DNA of 5,989 nt, from NCBI GenBank assembly GCA_039208045.1, contig JBCCRH010000385.1, positions 1 to 5,989 on the forward strand, written 5' to 3'. This DNA comes from JBCCRH01 sp039208045 (GTDB lineage Bacteria; Bacteroidota; Bacteroidia; Chitinophagales; Saprospiraceae). This document shows, one piece after another, positions 1-5,893 of the stretch (positions are counted from its first letter, which is position 1; every line of letters begins with the position of its first letter). The notes below the pieces were generated by a model that saw only the letters and a program-made list of their open reading frames with translations, did no database searches and was not told where the DNA came from. The position numbers and the translations under genes are program-made.

Positions 1-550
1 CAAAAAGCTGTCTACCATTGGCTATGTAATACCTGGAGCCATTATAGGTATCGGCATTATCCGCAGTAGTCAGAGCATTATCGACTTTTTTGACCAAGTC
101 TTTCACCTGCAAGTGGGCTACTTATTCTACGGAAGTAGTGTAATACTGATCTACGCCTATATTTTTCGCTTTTTGGCAGTAGCGTTCAATCCATTGGAAG
201 CCAATAGCTTAAAAATTGGTAAGCACCTGCCGGAGTCGTCTTACTTGCTGGGAGTCAGCAAGATCAGAACGCTATTTTCAGTTGAACTGCCGCTGTTAAA
301 ACGAACGATTGTGAGTGCCTTTGTACTCGTATTTATAGATATACTAAAAGAGCTGCCGCTTACGCTCATTTTGAAACCTTATCATCTACAAACACTTGCT
401 GTACAAGCCTATGCTTACGCAGATGATGAGCGCGTAGCAGAAGCCTCACTACCTGCACTCGTATTGCTGGTGGTAATCGCTGTTTTGATGCTCTTGCTCC
501 ACTACGGCAATACCAATCGTGCAACCATACCTTCAAAAAAATATCCTTAA
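1..550 (+). CDS. Iron(III)-type ABC transporter permease, C-terminal part (FbpB-like)
   Basis: This is the last 182 codons of an inner-membrane permease. The gene enters from the left edge, is read from base 2, and stops at TAA 548-550. About four hydrophobic segments are visible: one around the GYVIPGAIIGIGII stretch (bases ~17-61), one at ~113-187, one at ~305-370 and one at ~445-510. Between the second and third lies the cytoplasmic EAA-type loop (~227-300: PESSYLLGVSK, then VELPLL), which docks onto the ATPase. The GY-x-IPG motif and this loop are typical of the second half of FbpB/ThiP-type permeases, which usually have about 500 residues in two fused permease units, so most of the protein lies upstream. 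The ATPase gene two positions downstream fits as its partner. Substrate specificity is inferred: ferric iron is most likely given the ChaN neighbour, but thiamine, sulfate-like or other anion importers of the same superfamily cannot be excluded. Confidence 0.85.
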   Translation, partial: KKLSTIGYVIPGAIIGIGIIRSSQSIIDFFDQVFHLQVGYLFYGSSVILIYAYIFRFLAVAFNPLEANSLKIGKHLPESSYLLGVSKIRTLFSVELPLLKRTIVSAFVLVFIDILKELPLTLILKPYHLQTLAVQAYAYADDERVAEASLPALVLLVVIAVLMLLLHYGNTNRATIPSKKYP

Positions 551-560
551 TCAATGTAAA

Positions 561-1430
561 ATGATTCAAATGCAAAAGAAAATTGGTGTATTCATTTTAT
601 CTATCTTCCTGAGCCTATCCTTGATGGGCCAAAAGAAAGATGCCTTTAAGATTTATTCTAGCAAAGGCAAAAAGGTGAGCTACAAGAAACTCCTAAAAAA
701 GGTAAAGAAAGGGGACATCATCCTTTTTGGCGAATACCACAACAACCCTATCGCCCATTGGCTACAGCTAGAGGTTATCAAAGACTTACAAGAGACTAAA
801 CAACTCGTGCTAGGTGCAGAAATGATCGAACGAGACAACCAAGCGGCTCTAGACGATTATTTGAGTGGAAAAATCGACTATGTAGGCCTTGACACCATGG
901 CGAGGCTGTGGAAAAATTATAAAACAGATTATGCCCCCATCGTCAATTTTGCCAAAAAAAATCAGCTCCCATTTATTGGTACCAATATCCCCAGAAGATT
1001 CGCCAGTAGAGTGTACCTAGAAGGTGGTTTTGAAGCACTAGACCAACTCAGCCAGGAGGAAAAAACCTGGGTGGCACCTCTACCTATTCTTTTCGACCCA
1101 GAGCTTCCGCAATACAAAAATATGCTTACAATGATGGAAGGCCACGGCTCGCCCGAACTCGTTAAAGCCCAAGCTATTAAGGACGCCACTATGGCCTATT
1201 CGATCATGGAAAACTACGAGAATGGTAAAACGTTTGTCCACCTCAATGGTGCTTATCATTCTGATTTTTACGAAGGTATCCTCTGGTATTTGCAGCAGCA
1301 AAATAAAGAGCTCAACTATATTACTATTTCTACTGTGGAACAAGAGGACATCTATGATTTGGAGGAAGAAAATGAAGGGCGTGCAGATTTCATCATTTGC
1401 GTAGATAGCGATATGACAAAAACCTACTAA
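561..1430 (+). CDS. ChaN-family (haem-binding type) secreted protein
   Basis: A 289-residue protein of the ChaN / DUF399 family; the characterised Campylobacter jejuni member binds haem as a dimer with face-to-face haems. Family marks are GEYHNNP (residues 57-63) after a beta-strand, the GAEMIERDNQ segment, and the C-terminal HLNGAYHSDFYEGI (about 227-240) with the conserved G-x-x-H. Residues 8-23 form a hydrophobic signal peptide ending in SLMG before QKK, so export is predicted. No lipobox cysteine is present, so unlike many homologues it is probably a soluble periplasmic protein rather than a lipoprotein. I chose the ATG at 561; the ATG at 570 is equally possible and leaves an intact signal peptide. 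A GTG at 519 would extend the protein by 14 charged residues and overlap the permease gene, and is less likely. The gene begins 10 nt after the permease stop, and its stop overlaps the ATPase start by 1 nt, so all three are probably co-transcribed. Haem binding here is inferred from family membership. Confidence 0.85.
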   Translation: MIQMQKKIGVFILSIFLSLSLMGQKKDAFKIYSSKGKKVSYKKLLKKVKKGDIILFGEYHNNPIAHWLQLEVIKDLQETKQLVLGAEMIERDNQAALDDYLSGKIDYVGLDTMARLWKNYKTDYAPIVNFAKKNQLPFIGTNIPRRFASRVYLEGGFEALDQLSQEEKTWVAPLPILFDPELPQYKNMLTMMEGHGSPELVKAQAIKDATMAYSIMENYENGKTFVHLNGAYHSDFYEGILWYLQQQNKELNYITISTVEQEDIYDLEEENEGRADFIICVDSDMTKTY

Positions 1431-2179
1431 TGGCAAAAATAGTCACCACTAGCGGCCTTTCGAAGTCGTATGATGGCAAAAAATGGGCCCTCTCCAATTG
1501 CAGCTTCTCGCTGGAAGAGGGCACCATTTGTGCTGTTGTAGGCGAAAGTGGATGTGGCAAAACCACACTCTTGCGCTTAATTGCAGGTTTGGAGCGCCCA
1601 GAAAAAGGGCGAGTAGAGCTGAAAGGCGCCGCCGTTACTACAGATCGCATTTTTGTGCCCCCTCAAAAACGGCAAGTGGGCTTTGTCTTTCAAGACTTTG
1701 CCCTGTTTCCACATCTCACCGTGGAGCAGAATATTGCCTTTGGGCTAAAAAACAACAAAAAGGAAACGGTAACTCGCCTGCTTCGGCTCATCAAGATGGA
1801 GGCTTACGCCAAATCCTATCCCAGCCAGCTAAGCGGCGGGCAGCAGCAGCGGGTGGCACTAGCTCGAACGCTCGCCATTGAGCCCCTGCTCCTACTCCTC
1901 GACGAACCTTTCAGCAACCTAGATGCAGCCCTAAAAACTGAGCTACGACAAGAAGTAAAGCAGATCGTAAAGCGACTTGGCACTACCATGCTTTTCATCA
2001 CCCACGACCTAGCTGATGCGATAGACATAGCAGATGAAATCATCTTTTTGAAAGAAGGTATCGTCTTGCAGCACCATACCCTCCAAGATTTTGCTAAAAA
2101 AAGCCAGCACGAGGACATCCAAAAAATCATTGCGGAACTCTCGGCAAAAGCAAAGCGCATCTTGGAGTTTTTGGAGTAG
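1430..2179 (+). CDS. ABC transporter ATP-binding protein (FbpC/PotA-like)
   Basis: A 249-residue cytoplasmic ATPase that powers the permease encoded just upstream. All nucleotide-binding motifs are intact: A-loop Tyr14, Walker A GESGCGKTT (38-46), Q-loop around FQD (87-89), signature LSGGQ (134-138), Walker B LLLLLDEP (153-160), D-loop SNLD (162-165) and H-loop His192. The stretch VGFVFQDFALFPHLTVEQNI is typical of the iron/spermidine/sulfate importer ATPase group. The protein ends about 57 residues after the H-loop, so the C-terminal TOBE regulatory domain of full-length FbpC/PotA proteins (about 350 residues) is absent; this leaves a bare nucleotide-binding domain. The ATG at 1430 shares its A with the TAA of the ChaN gene (TAATG), a sign of translational coupling. 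The open frame could not extend usefully upstream without invading ChaN. Ferric iron as substrate is inferred from operon context only. Confidence 0.93.
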   Translation: MAKIVTTSGLSKSYDGKKWALSNCSFSLEEGTICAVVGESGCGKTTLLRLIAGLERPEKGRVELKGAAVTTDRIFVPPQKRQVGFVFQDFALFPHLTVEQNIAFGLKNNKKETVTRLLRLIKMEAYAKSYPSQLSGGQQQRVALARTLAIEPLLLLLDEPFSNLDAALKTELRQEVKQIVKRLGTTMLFITHDLADAIDIADEIIFLKEGIVLQHHTLQDFAKKSQHEDIQKIIAELSAKAKRILEFLE

Positions 2180-2221
2180 ATTGATTCCGCCAGCCGTGTA
2201 ACGACTAGCGAAATCAATCTA
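2177..2221. terminator. Imperfect 45-nt hairpin after the ABC operon (possible terminator or REP-like element)
   Basis: The arm TAGATTGATTCCGC (2177-2190) pairs with GCGAAATCAATCTA (2208-2221) at 13 of 14 positions, with one C-A mismatch at 2187/2211. The 17-nt interior can fold further: AG (2192-2193) with CT (2205-2206), and CGT (2195-2197) with ACG (2201-2203). The 5' arm starts on the TAG stop codon of the ATPase gene. No T-tract follows on either strand, so it is not a canonical intrinsic terminator. It could instead act as an mRNA-end stabiliser, or be a copy of a dispersed palindromic element. That the hairpin exists is seen directly; its role is inferred. Confidence 0.45.
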
Positions 2222-2237
2222 ACAAAAACACCCGATT

Positions 2238-3578
2238 ATGAAGTATTTATTACCCTTACTCTGCCTATTTGCCAATAGCCTGCTCTACAGCCAATCCCCC
2301 AACTGGCAGGAACTAGCGGCCACTACTTCCGATGCAGCATTTAGCAAATTACTAGCCTCACAAGCGTACGGCTTATCCAGCAATCCCTACCTCGAAGAAA
2401 TAGCAACTTGGGAGAGGGAAAATATATCAGGAGCAGCTATATTCCAAAAAATCCAAAGCTGGGACAAGTACCCTAAACCCAACAAAACAGGAGTCATCAT
2501 AAAGCAGGAAGTACAACTGGACTCCACTTACAGCGCCCCCTTTTATATTTACCTTCCCACATCTTACGACCCCAGCATCCCTACCAAGCTATTGATCTAC
2601 TACAAAGGAGGATGGATATCAAGAGACGAACTCCCTGATAATGTAGATAAAGAAATAGTCATCGACAATCCGACCTTTCCTTATTTAGAGGAGTATAATG
2701 TAATACAAGTCTTTCCAGCACTGAGTAGGAAGCTCGCCATTTTCGGCTTCTACGGCTACAAGCACCTGCGGAAGATGCTTACCCAAACCAAAAAACTACT
2801 CAATATTGATGATAACCGAGTCTACTTAGCAGGTTTTTCGGACGGTGGCCGAACGGTCTATAATATCGCATTTCTACGACCCGATGATTTTGCGGCTTTC
2901 TTCCCTATCAATGGCGTGTTTAATAACTCCAGGATGAATTATCCCAATTTTGCCAATCGCAAGATCACTTCCTTTTTGGGATTGCAAGACAACCTCATCT
3001 TCCCCAGTTTTGCCTTTTCCGTTGCTGAGACAGCACAGTCATTTGGAGCAGACTGGGGTATCCACACCTATGATGGGCCTCATTTCTATTATCCTTTTGA
3101 AAAAGAAATTATGCCGATCCTCTTCGGCCAGTTAGAAAATACCACACGCAATCCTTTTCCCAGCCAGATTATTTACCATAAGGATTATGAATTCAATGAA
3201 TTCACCGGCATGGATTGGCTCAATGTAGTAGTTGACGAGCAGGGCACCCCCACGAAGCACCACTACAGCAAGCAGGTCATCATTGAGACTACTCCCACGG
3301 AGCGAGATACCATCGACTACGGCACCACTTCCGCTCAGATAGAAGCTAACTACTTCAATAATACATTCAACTTAACAACTTCCTTGGTGAAAGCAGTGGA
3401 CATCTACATCTCTCCGCTGATGGTTGACTTAAATCGTCCGGTAAGAATCCTTGTCAACGGAAAAGAAATGTTCAACGATATTGTTACTTACGATAAAGCG
3501 TTCCTAATCCGCCAGTTTAAAGGTCACTTTGATCGAAAGCAGGTTTGGGTGAATAAGATAACTATCGCGCTTGATTAG
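2238..3578 (+). CDS. Secreted alpha/beta hydrolase (esterase-like)
   Basis: A 446-residue protein with an N-terminal signal peptide (residues 1-18, MKYLLPLLCLFANSLLYS, likely cut before Gln19), so it is exported. A catalytic triad can be read in the usual order: nucleophile elbow GFSDG (199-203, Ser201), Asp251 in FLGLQDN followed by PSF, and His282 in YDGPHFYYP. An oxyanion-side loop YYKGGW lies near 122-126. This arrangement resembles the PHB-depolymerase/feruloyl-esterase-like and prolyl-oligopeptidase-like esterases. The C-terminal part (about 380-446) contains a beta-rich segment with the pattern DLNRPVRILVNGKEMF, also seen at the end of such secreted esterases. The substrate cannot be told from sequence. 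The gene starts 58 nt after the ATPase stop, beyond a hairpin, with no clear promoter box, so it may have its own promoter or be read through. Its 3' end overlaps the convergent glycosyltransferase by 17 nt. Confidence 0.8.
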   Translation: MKYLLPLLCLFANSLLYSQSPNWQELAATTSDAAFSKLLASQAYGLSSNPYLEEIATWERENISGAAIFQKIQSWDKYPKPNKTGVIIKQEVQLDSTYSAPFYIYLPTSYDPSIPTKLLIYYKGGWISRDELPDNVDKEIVIDNPTFPYLEEYNVIQVFPALSRKLAIFGFYGYKHLRKMLTQTKKLLNIDDNRVYLAGFSDGGRTVYNIAFLRPDDFAAFFPINGVFNNSRMNYPNFANRKITSFLGLQDNLIFPSFAFSVAETAQSFGADWGIHTYDGPHFYYPFEKEIMPILFGQLENTTRNPFPSQIIYHKDYEFNEFTGMDWLNVVVDEQGTPTKHHYSKQVIIETTPTERDTIDYGTTSAQIEANYFNNTFNLTTSLVKAVDIYISPLMVDLNRPVRILVNGKEMFNDIVTYDKAFLIRQFKGHFDRKQVWVNKITIALD

Positions 3579-4458
3579 CCACCTCCTTTTCCAAGAGCAA
3601 GAGCAACTTATACAAGTCAAACCACCTCAAATCAGGTTGTTCTTGTTCTAGCTTTTTTTGCATCAGGGGGCGCAATGGCTTCAGTACTAGCAGAAATAGC
3701 CCAGTCAGGCCGTATTGCTTCACCTTTCGGTAAATGCGCAGCAGCTTAGTAGAAAGTTGGGGATAGGCTTGCGCCAAAAAGTGCAGGTTCTCAATCGCTT
3801 TTTCGCTTTTCGCTAAAAACTGATCGCGTGGCTCTAGGCCGATGTGTTCTATTGGGTTGTCAAGGTGAAGAATAGGAATGTGCCGTTTTTGGAGTTCTAG
3901 CCCAAACAGGGTATCCTCATGGCCATATTGCAAGAGCCGCTCGTCAAAGCCAATGGGCTCAAAAAGGGCCTTAGGAATCAAGAAATTATTGGTCATAAAT
4001 GCATGATGAGGCTGCTCTTGCCGCTTTGCTGGCAGCATCACCTCCCGCTGCGAACCATACCACCAATGAAAGTGTAAATGAGGATCAGCAGGAGGCTGAA
4101 GCGCATACGAACGCCCCCCATAAAGCAACTTTTGGGGATGTAGATGCTGCAAATAAGTATGAATATAAGCCCCCCTCACGACCTTAGAGTCCCCATCCAT
4201 AAACAGCAAATAAGGATAATTTGCCGCGCTTGCTAGCTGATTTCTAATCCTAGAACGCCCCACATTTTGCGGCAATACCTGATATTTCACGTAAGTGTAT
4301 TCCGCCACTGCCCCATTAAGCTGCTGGAAATATTCCTTCGACTGATCATCAAAAACCAATATTTCAAAAGCTATCCCTGCCTCTACACACTGCTCGTGCA
4401 AGTCCTTAACCAATTCCCGAACATCAAAGTTGTATACCGGTATTAAAACAGAAAGCAT
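3562..4458 (-). CDS. Family 2 glycosyltransferase
   Basis: A 298-residue cytoplasmic GT-A-fold glycosyltransferase. Visible family marks, numbered from the ATG at 4458: the N-terminal strand MLSVLIPVYN (1-10), EILVFDDQS (32-40) with the first nucleotide-sugar-binding aspartates, NVGRSRIRN (65-73), the metal-binding DxD as FMDGDS (D88, D90), TNNFLIP (156-162), and the ED acid pair in GFDERLLQYGHEDTLF (E181, D182) followed by a conserved His in NPIEHIG. There is no signal peptide; a hydrophobic stretch near the C-terminus (LFLLVLKPL) is too short and basic-flanked to be a confident membrane span. Two in-frame TTG codons precede the ATG (4459-4464), but the ATG gives the standard GT2 N-terminus. 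Donor and acceptor are unknown; a role in cell-surface glycan or protein glycosylation is typical for the family. It is the only minus-strand gene here and has its own upstream region, with an 8-bp repeat array and a -7 box. Confidence 0.88.
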   Translation of the reverse strand: MLSVLIPVYNFDVRELVKDLHEQCVEAGIAFEILVFDDQSKEYFQQLNGAVAEYTYVKYQVLPQNVGRSRIRNQLASAANYPYLLFMDGDSKVVRGAYIHTYLQHLHPQKLLYGGRSYALQPPADPHLHFHWWYGSQREVMLPAKRQEQPHHAFMTNNFLIPKALFEPIGFDERLLQYGHEDTLFGLELQKRHIPILHLDNPIEHIGLEPRDQFLAKSEKAIENLHFLAQAYPQLSTKLLRIYRKVKQYGLTGLFLLVLKPLRPLMQKKLEQEQPDLRWFDLYKLLLLLEKEVANQAR

Positions 4459-4461
4459 CAA

Positions 4462-4469
4462 CAAAAATA
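4462..4469 (-). promoter_or_regulatory. Bacteroidota-type -7 box for the glycosyltransferase gene
   Basis: On the minus strand 4469-4462 reads TATTTTTG, a perfect match to the Bacteroidota primary-sigma -7 consensus TAnnTTTG. A TTTA (4492-4489) lies 19 nt upstream, a one-mismatch match to the -33 TTTG at an acceptable spacing, and it falls inside the 8-bp repeat array. The box ends only 3 nt before the ATG at 4458, so transcription would begin at or within a few bases of the start codon, which implies a leaderless mRNA. The match is seen directly; activity is inferred, and an AT-rich chance match is possible. Confidence 0.42.
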
Positions 4470-4481
4470 TAAAATCCTCCC

Positions 4482-4545
4482 AAACCCCTAAACGCCCAAA
4501 CCCCTAAACTCTTAAACCCATAAACCCCTCAACTCCCAAACCGTA
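4482..4545. repeat. Degenerate tandem array of 8-bp units (AAACCCCT)
   Basis: Eight consecutive 8-bp units in strict phase: AAACCCCT (4482), AAACGCCC (4490), AAACCCCT (4498), AAACTCTT (4506), AAACCCAT (4514), AAACCCCT (4522), CAACTCCC (4530) and AAACCGTA (4538). Three units are identical, the AAAC half is kept in seven of eight, and 4474-4481 (ATCCTCCC) looks like a decayed ninth unit. The plus strand carries almost no G in this stretch. On the minus strand, the coding strand of the glycosyltransferase, the unit reads AGGGGTTT. There, 4504-4479 has four G-tracts (GGGG-TTT-GGG-CGTTTA-GGGG-TTT-GGG), a canonical G-quadruplex pattern, 21 nt upstream of the gene start. Function is unknown. Confidence 0.85.
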
Positions 4546-4601
4546 CCTCTCCTGTCCAAAATCAAGCCTAAAAAAATAAAAGCTTATCCTAATAAATGCC
4601 C

Positions 4602-4609
4602 TACTTTTA
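4602..4609 (+). promoter_or_regulatory. Possible -7 promoter box for mqnE (distal)
   Basis: TACTTTTA matches the Bacteroidota -7 consensus TAnnTTTG at all defined bases except the last. The setting (a GC-containing base pair group just downstream, CGG) resembles typical Bacteroidota promoters. No clear -33 TTTG lies 19-21 nt upstream. Use of this box would give an mRNA leader of about 75 nt containing the small hairpin at 4627-4650. Confidence 0.3.
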
Positions 4610-4664
4610 CGGTAGAAAGAAAAAATAGCTTTCAAAAAAAACTGAAAGTTCCGAAAGGGTGTTC

Positions 4665-4672
4665 TATCTTTA
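4665..4672 (+). promoter_or_regulatory. Possible -7 promoter box for mqnE (proximal)
   Basis: TATCTTTA also matches TAnnTTTG except at the last base. It lies 18 nt before the mqnE ATG and would give a leader of about 10-13 nt. No -33 TTTG is visible at the right distance. It is an alternative to the distal box, and only one may be real. Confidence 0.25.
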
Positions 4673-4690
4673 AATAAATGGCAATATTAT

Positions 4691-5893
4691 ATGCAAGCAA
4701 CACGAAAAATAGAGACTATTCTTCACGATCGTAGCCTGGATAGTCAGTTACAGGCCATTGCGCAGAAAGTATTTGAGGGAAAGCGTACAACAGAGGAAGA
4801 AGGACTTTACCTATTCGACCATGCCGAGTTAGCCTACTTGGGCACCTTGGCCAACTTCATGCGTGAGCAGCGCCATGGCGATAAGACGTACTTCAATCGA
4901 AACTTTCACATGGAGCCGACTAATGTCTGCTTATATACTTGTACATTCTGTTCGTACTCACGCCTGATTAAAAAGCGTAGTGAAGGCTGGGAATACACGA
5001 TGGAAGACATGATGGAAATCGTTAAGAAGTATGATGATGAGCCAGTTACCGAGGTACATATTGTAGGTGGTGTACTTCCGCAATACGATGTGCCATTTTA
5101 TGCAGAGCTGTTCCGCCAGATCAAAGCGCATCGCCCCGACTTGCATATCAAGGCATTGACACCAGTCGAATACCATTACATTTTCAAAAAAGCTAAAATC
5201 AGCTACGAAGAAGGGATGAAACTGATGAAAGAAGCAGGGCTGGATAGTATGCCAGGTGGCGGAGCTGAAATCTTCCATGATGACATTAGAAAGCAGATCG
5301 CAGGAGGAAAATGTAGCGGGGAGCAGTGGCTGCGCATTCACGAAATATGGCACGAGCTGGGCCATCGCTCTAATGCGACCATGCTCTATGGGCATATTGA
5401 GGAAAGTAAGCATCGAGTACACCACCTAGAGTGCTTGCGACAATTGCAAGATAAAACGGGAGGCTTCCAAACCTTCATTCCGCTTAAGTTCCGCAATAAG
5501 GGCAATCAGATGTCGCACATTCCGGAGGCTACCGTCATAGAAGACCTACGCAATTATGCCATCAGTAGAATATACCTCGATAATTTTAGACACATTAAGG
5601 CCTACTGGCCTATGATTGGTCGTAGTACTGCGCAGCTATCGCTTGCTTTTGGGGTGAATGATATAGATGGTACTATCGATGATACTACAAAAATCTACTC
5701 CATGGCAGGCGCTGAAGAGCAAAATCCTGCTCTGAGCACCAAAGATTTGGTCAACTTAGTCCGAAGAGTCGGACGAGAACCTATTGAACGTGATACGCTG
5801 TACAATGTAGTGCACGACTATACCAATCACGAATTTGAGGACGATAAGCACTACCGAGGCTATTTGTCTTTACCAGTTGTAAAAAGTAATTAA
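4691..5893 (+). CDS. mqnE: Aminofutalosine synthase MqnE (radical SAM)
   Basis: A complete 400-residue cytoplasmic radical SAM enzyme. The family reaction adds the 5'-deoxyadenosyl radical to 3-[(1-carboxyvinyl)oxy]benzoate, giving 6-amino-6-deoxyfutalosine, an early step of the futalosine route to menaquinone. The [4Fe-4S] cluster motif is Cys80-x3-Cys84-x2-Cys87 within HMEPTNVCLYTCTFCSY. Other marks are GGV (about 126-128), GGGAEIF (189-195), TMLYGHIE (230-237), GGFQTFIPLKF, and the C-terminal LDNFRHIKAYWPMIG with FGVNDIDGT. GGGAEIF and the HIKAYW segment favour MqnE over the related MqnC and CofH. Length is as expected for the family. The ATG at 4691 is AT-rich upstream with no Shine-Dalgarno; another ATG at 4678 is out of frame. 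No other menaquinone gene is present in the window. Its TAA overlaps the ATG of the next gene (TAATG), suggesting co-transcription. Confidence 0.93.
   Translation: MQATRKIETILHDRSLDSQLQAIAQKVFEGKRTTEEEGLYLFDHAELAYLGTLANFMREQRHGDKTYFNRNFHMEPTNVCLYTCTFCSYSRLIKKRSEGWEYTMEDMMEIVKKYDDEPVTEVHIVGGVLPQYDVPFYAELFRQIKAHRPDLHIKALTPVEYHYIFKKAKISYEEGMKLMKEAGLDSMPGGGAEIFHDDIRKQIAGGKCSGEQWLRIHEIWHELGHRSNATMLYGHIEESKHRVHHLECLRQLQDKTGGFQTFIPLKFRNKGNQMSHIPEATVIEDLRNYAISRIYLDNFRHIKAYWPMIGRSTAQLSLAFGVNDIDGTIDDTTKIYSMAGAEEQNPALSTKDLVNLVRRVGREPIERDTLYNVVHDYTNHEFEDDKHYRGYLSLPVVKSN

Larger units (their letters stand above)
4546..4690. other. AT-rich intergenic leader region upstream of mqnE
   Basis: Non-coding on both strands as far as I can see. 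It holds two possible -7 boxes for mqnE (annotated separately). It also has a small inverted repeat, AGCTTTCA (4627-4634) against TGAAAGTT (4643-4650), with one G-T pair around an A-rich loop, and a GAAAG direct repeat (4644-4648 and 4653-4657). No RNA gene, riboswitch or further ORF is recognisable. Confidence 0.6.

Noticed and set aside
519..560. GTG start extending the ChaN-like protein by 14 residues
   Set aside because: It overlaps the permease gene by 32 nt and puts a polar, charged stretch before a normal signal peptide; the ATG at 561 or 570 fits export better.
1483..1881. 132-codon open frame on the plus strand inside the ATPase gene
   Set aside because: It is an alternative frame of the conserved ATPase, rich in Arg/Ala/Cys from the GC content, with no family marks.
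1816..2217. 133-codon open frame on the minus strand opposite the ATPase 3' end and hairpin
   Set aside because: Its Ser/Arg-rich translation is typical of the reverse complement of a Walker B/signature region; no start context or motif supports it.
4459..4464. Two TTG codons as an earlier start of the glycosyltransferase
   Set aside because: They add only two residues, and the ATG at 4458 gives the standard GT2 beginning (MLSVLIPVYN).
4482..4545. CRISPR array or telomere-like repeat
   Set aside because: The units are 8 bp with no spacers and no cas genes nearby. The likeness to eukaryotic telomere repeats is compositional only; the flanking genes are plainly bacterial and internal to a chromosome.
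4546..4690. Riboswitch or small RNA upstream of mqnE
   Set aside because: Only a weak 8-bp inverted repeat is present; no conserved riboswitch core was recognised.
4958..5425. 155-codon open frame on the minus strand inside mqnE
   Set aside because: It lies antisense to a well-conserved radical SAM gene and its translation shows no recognisable motif.
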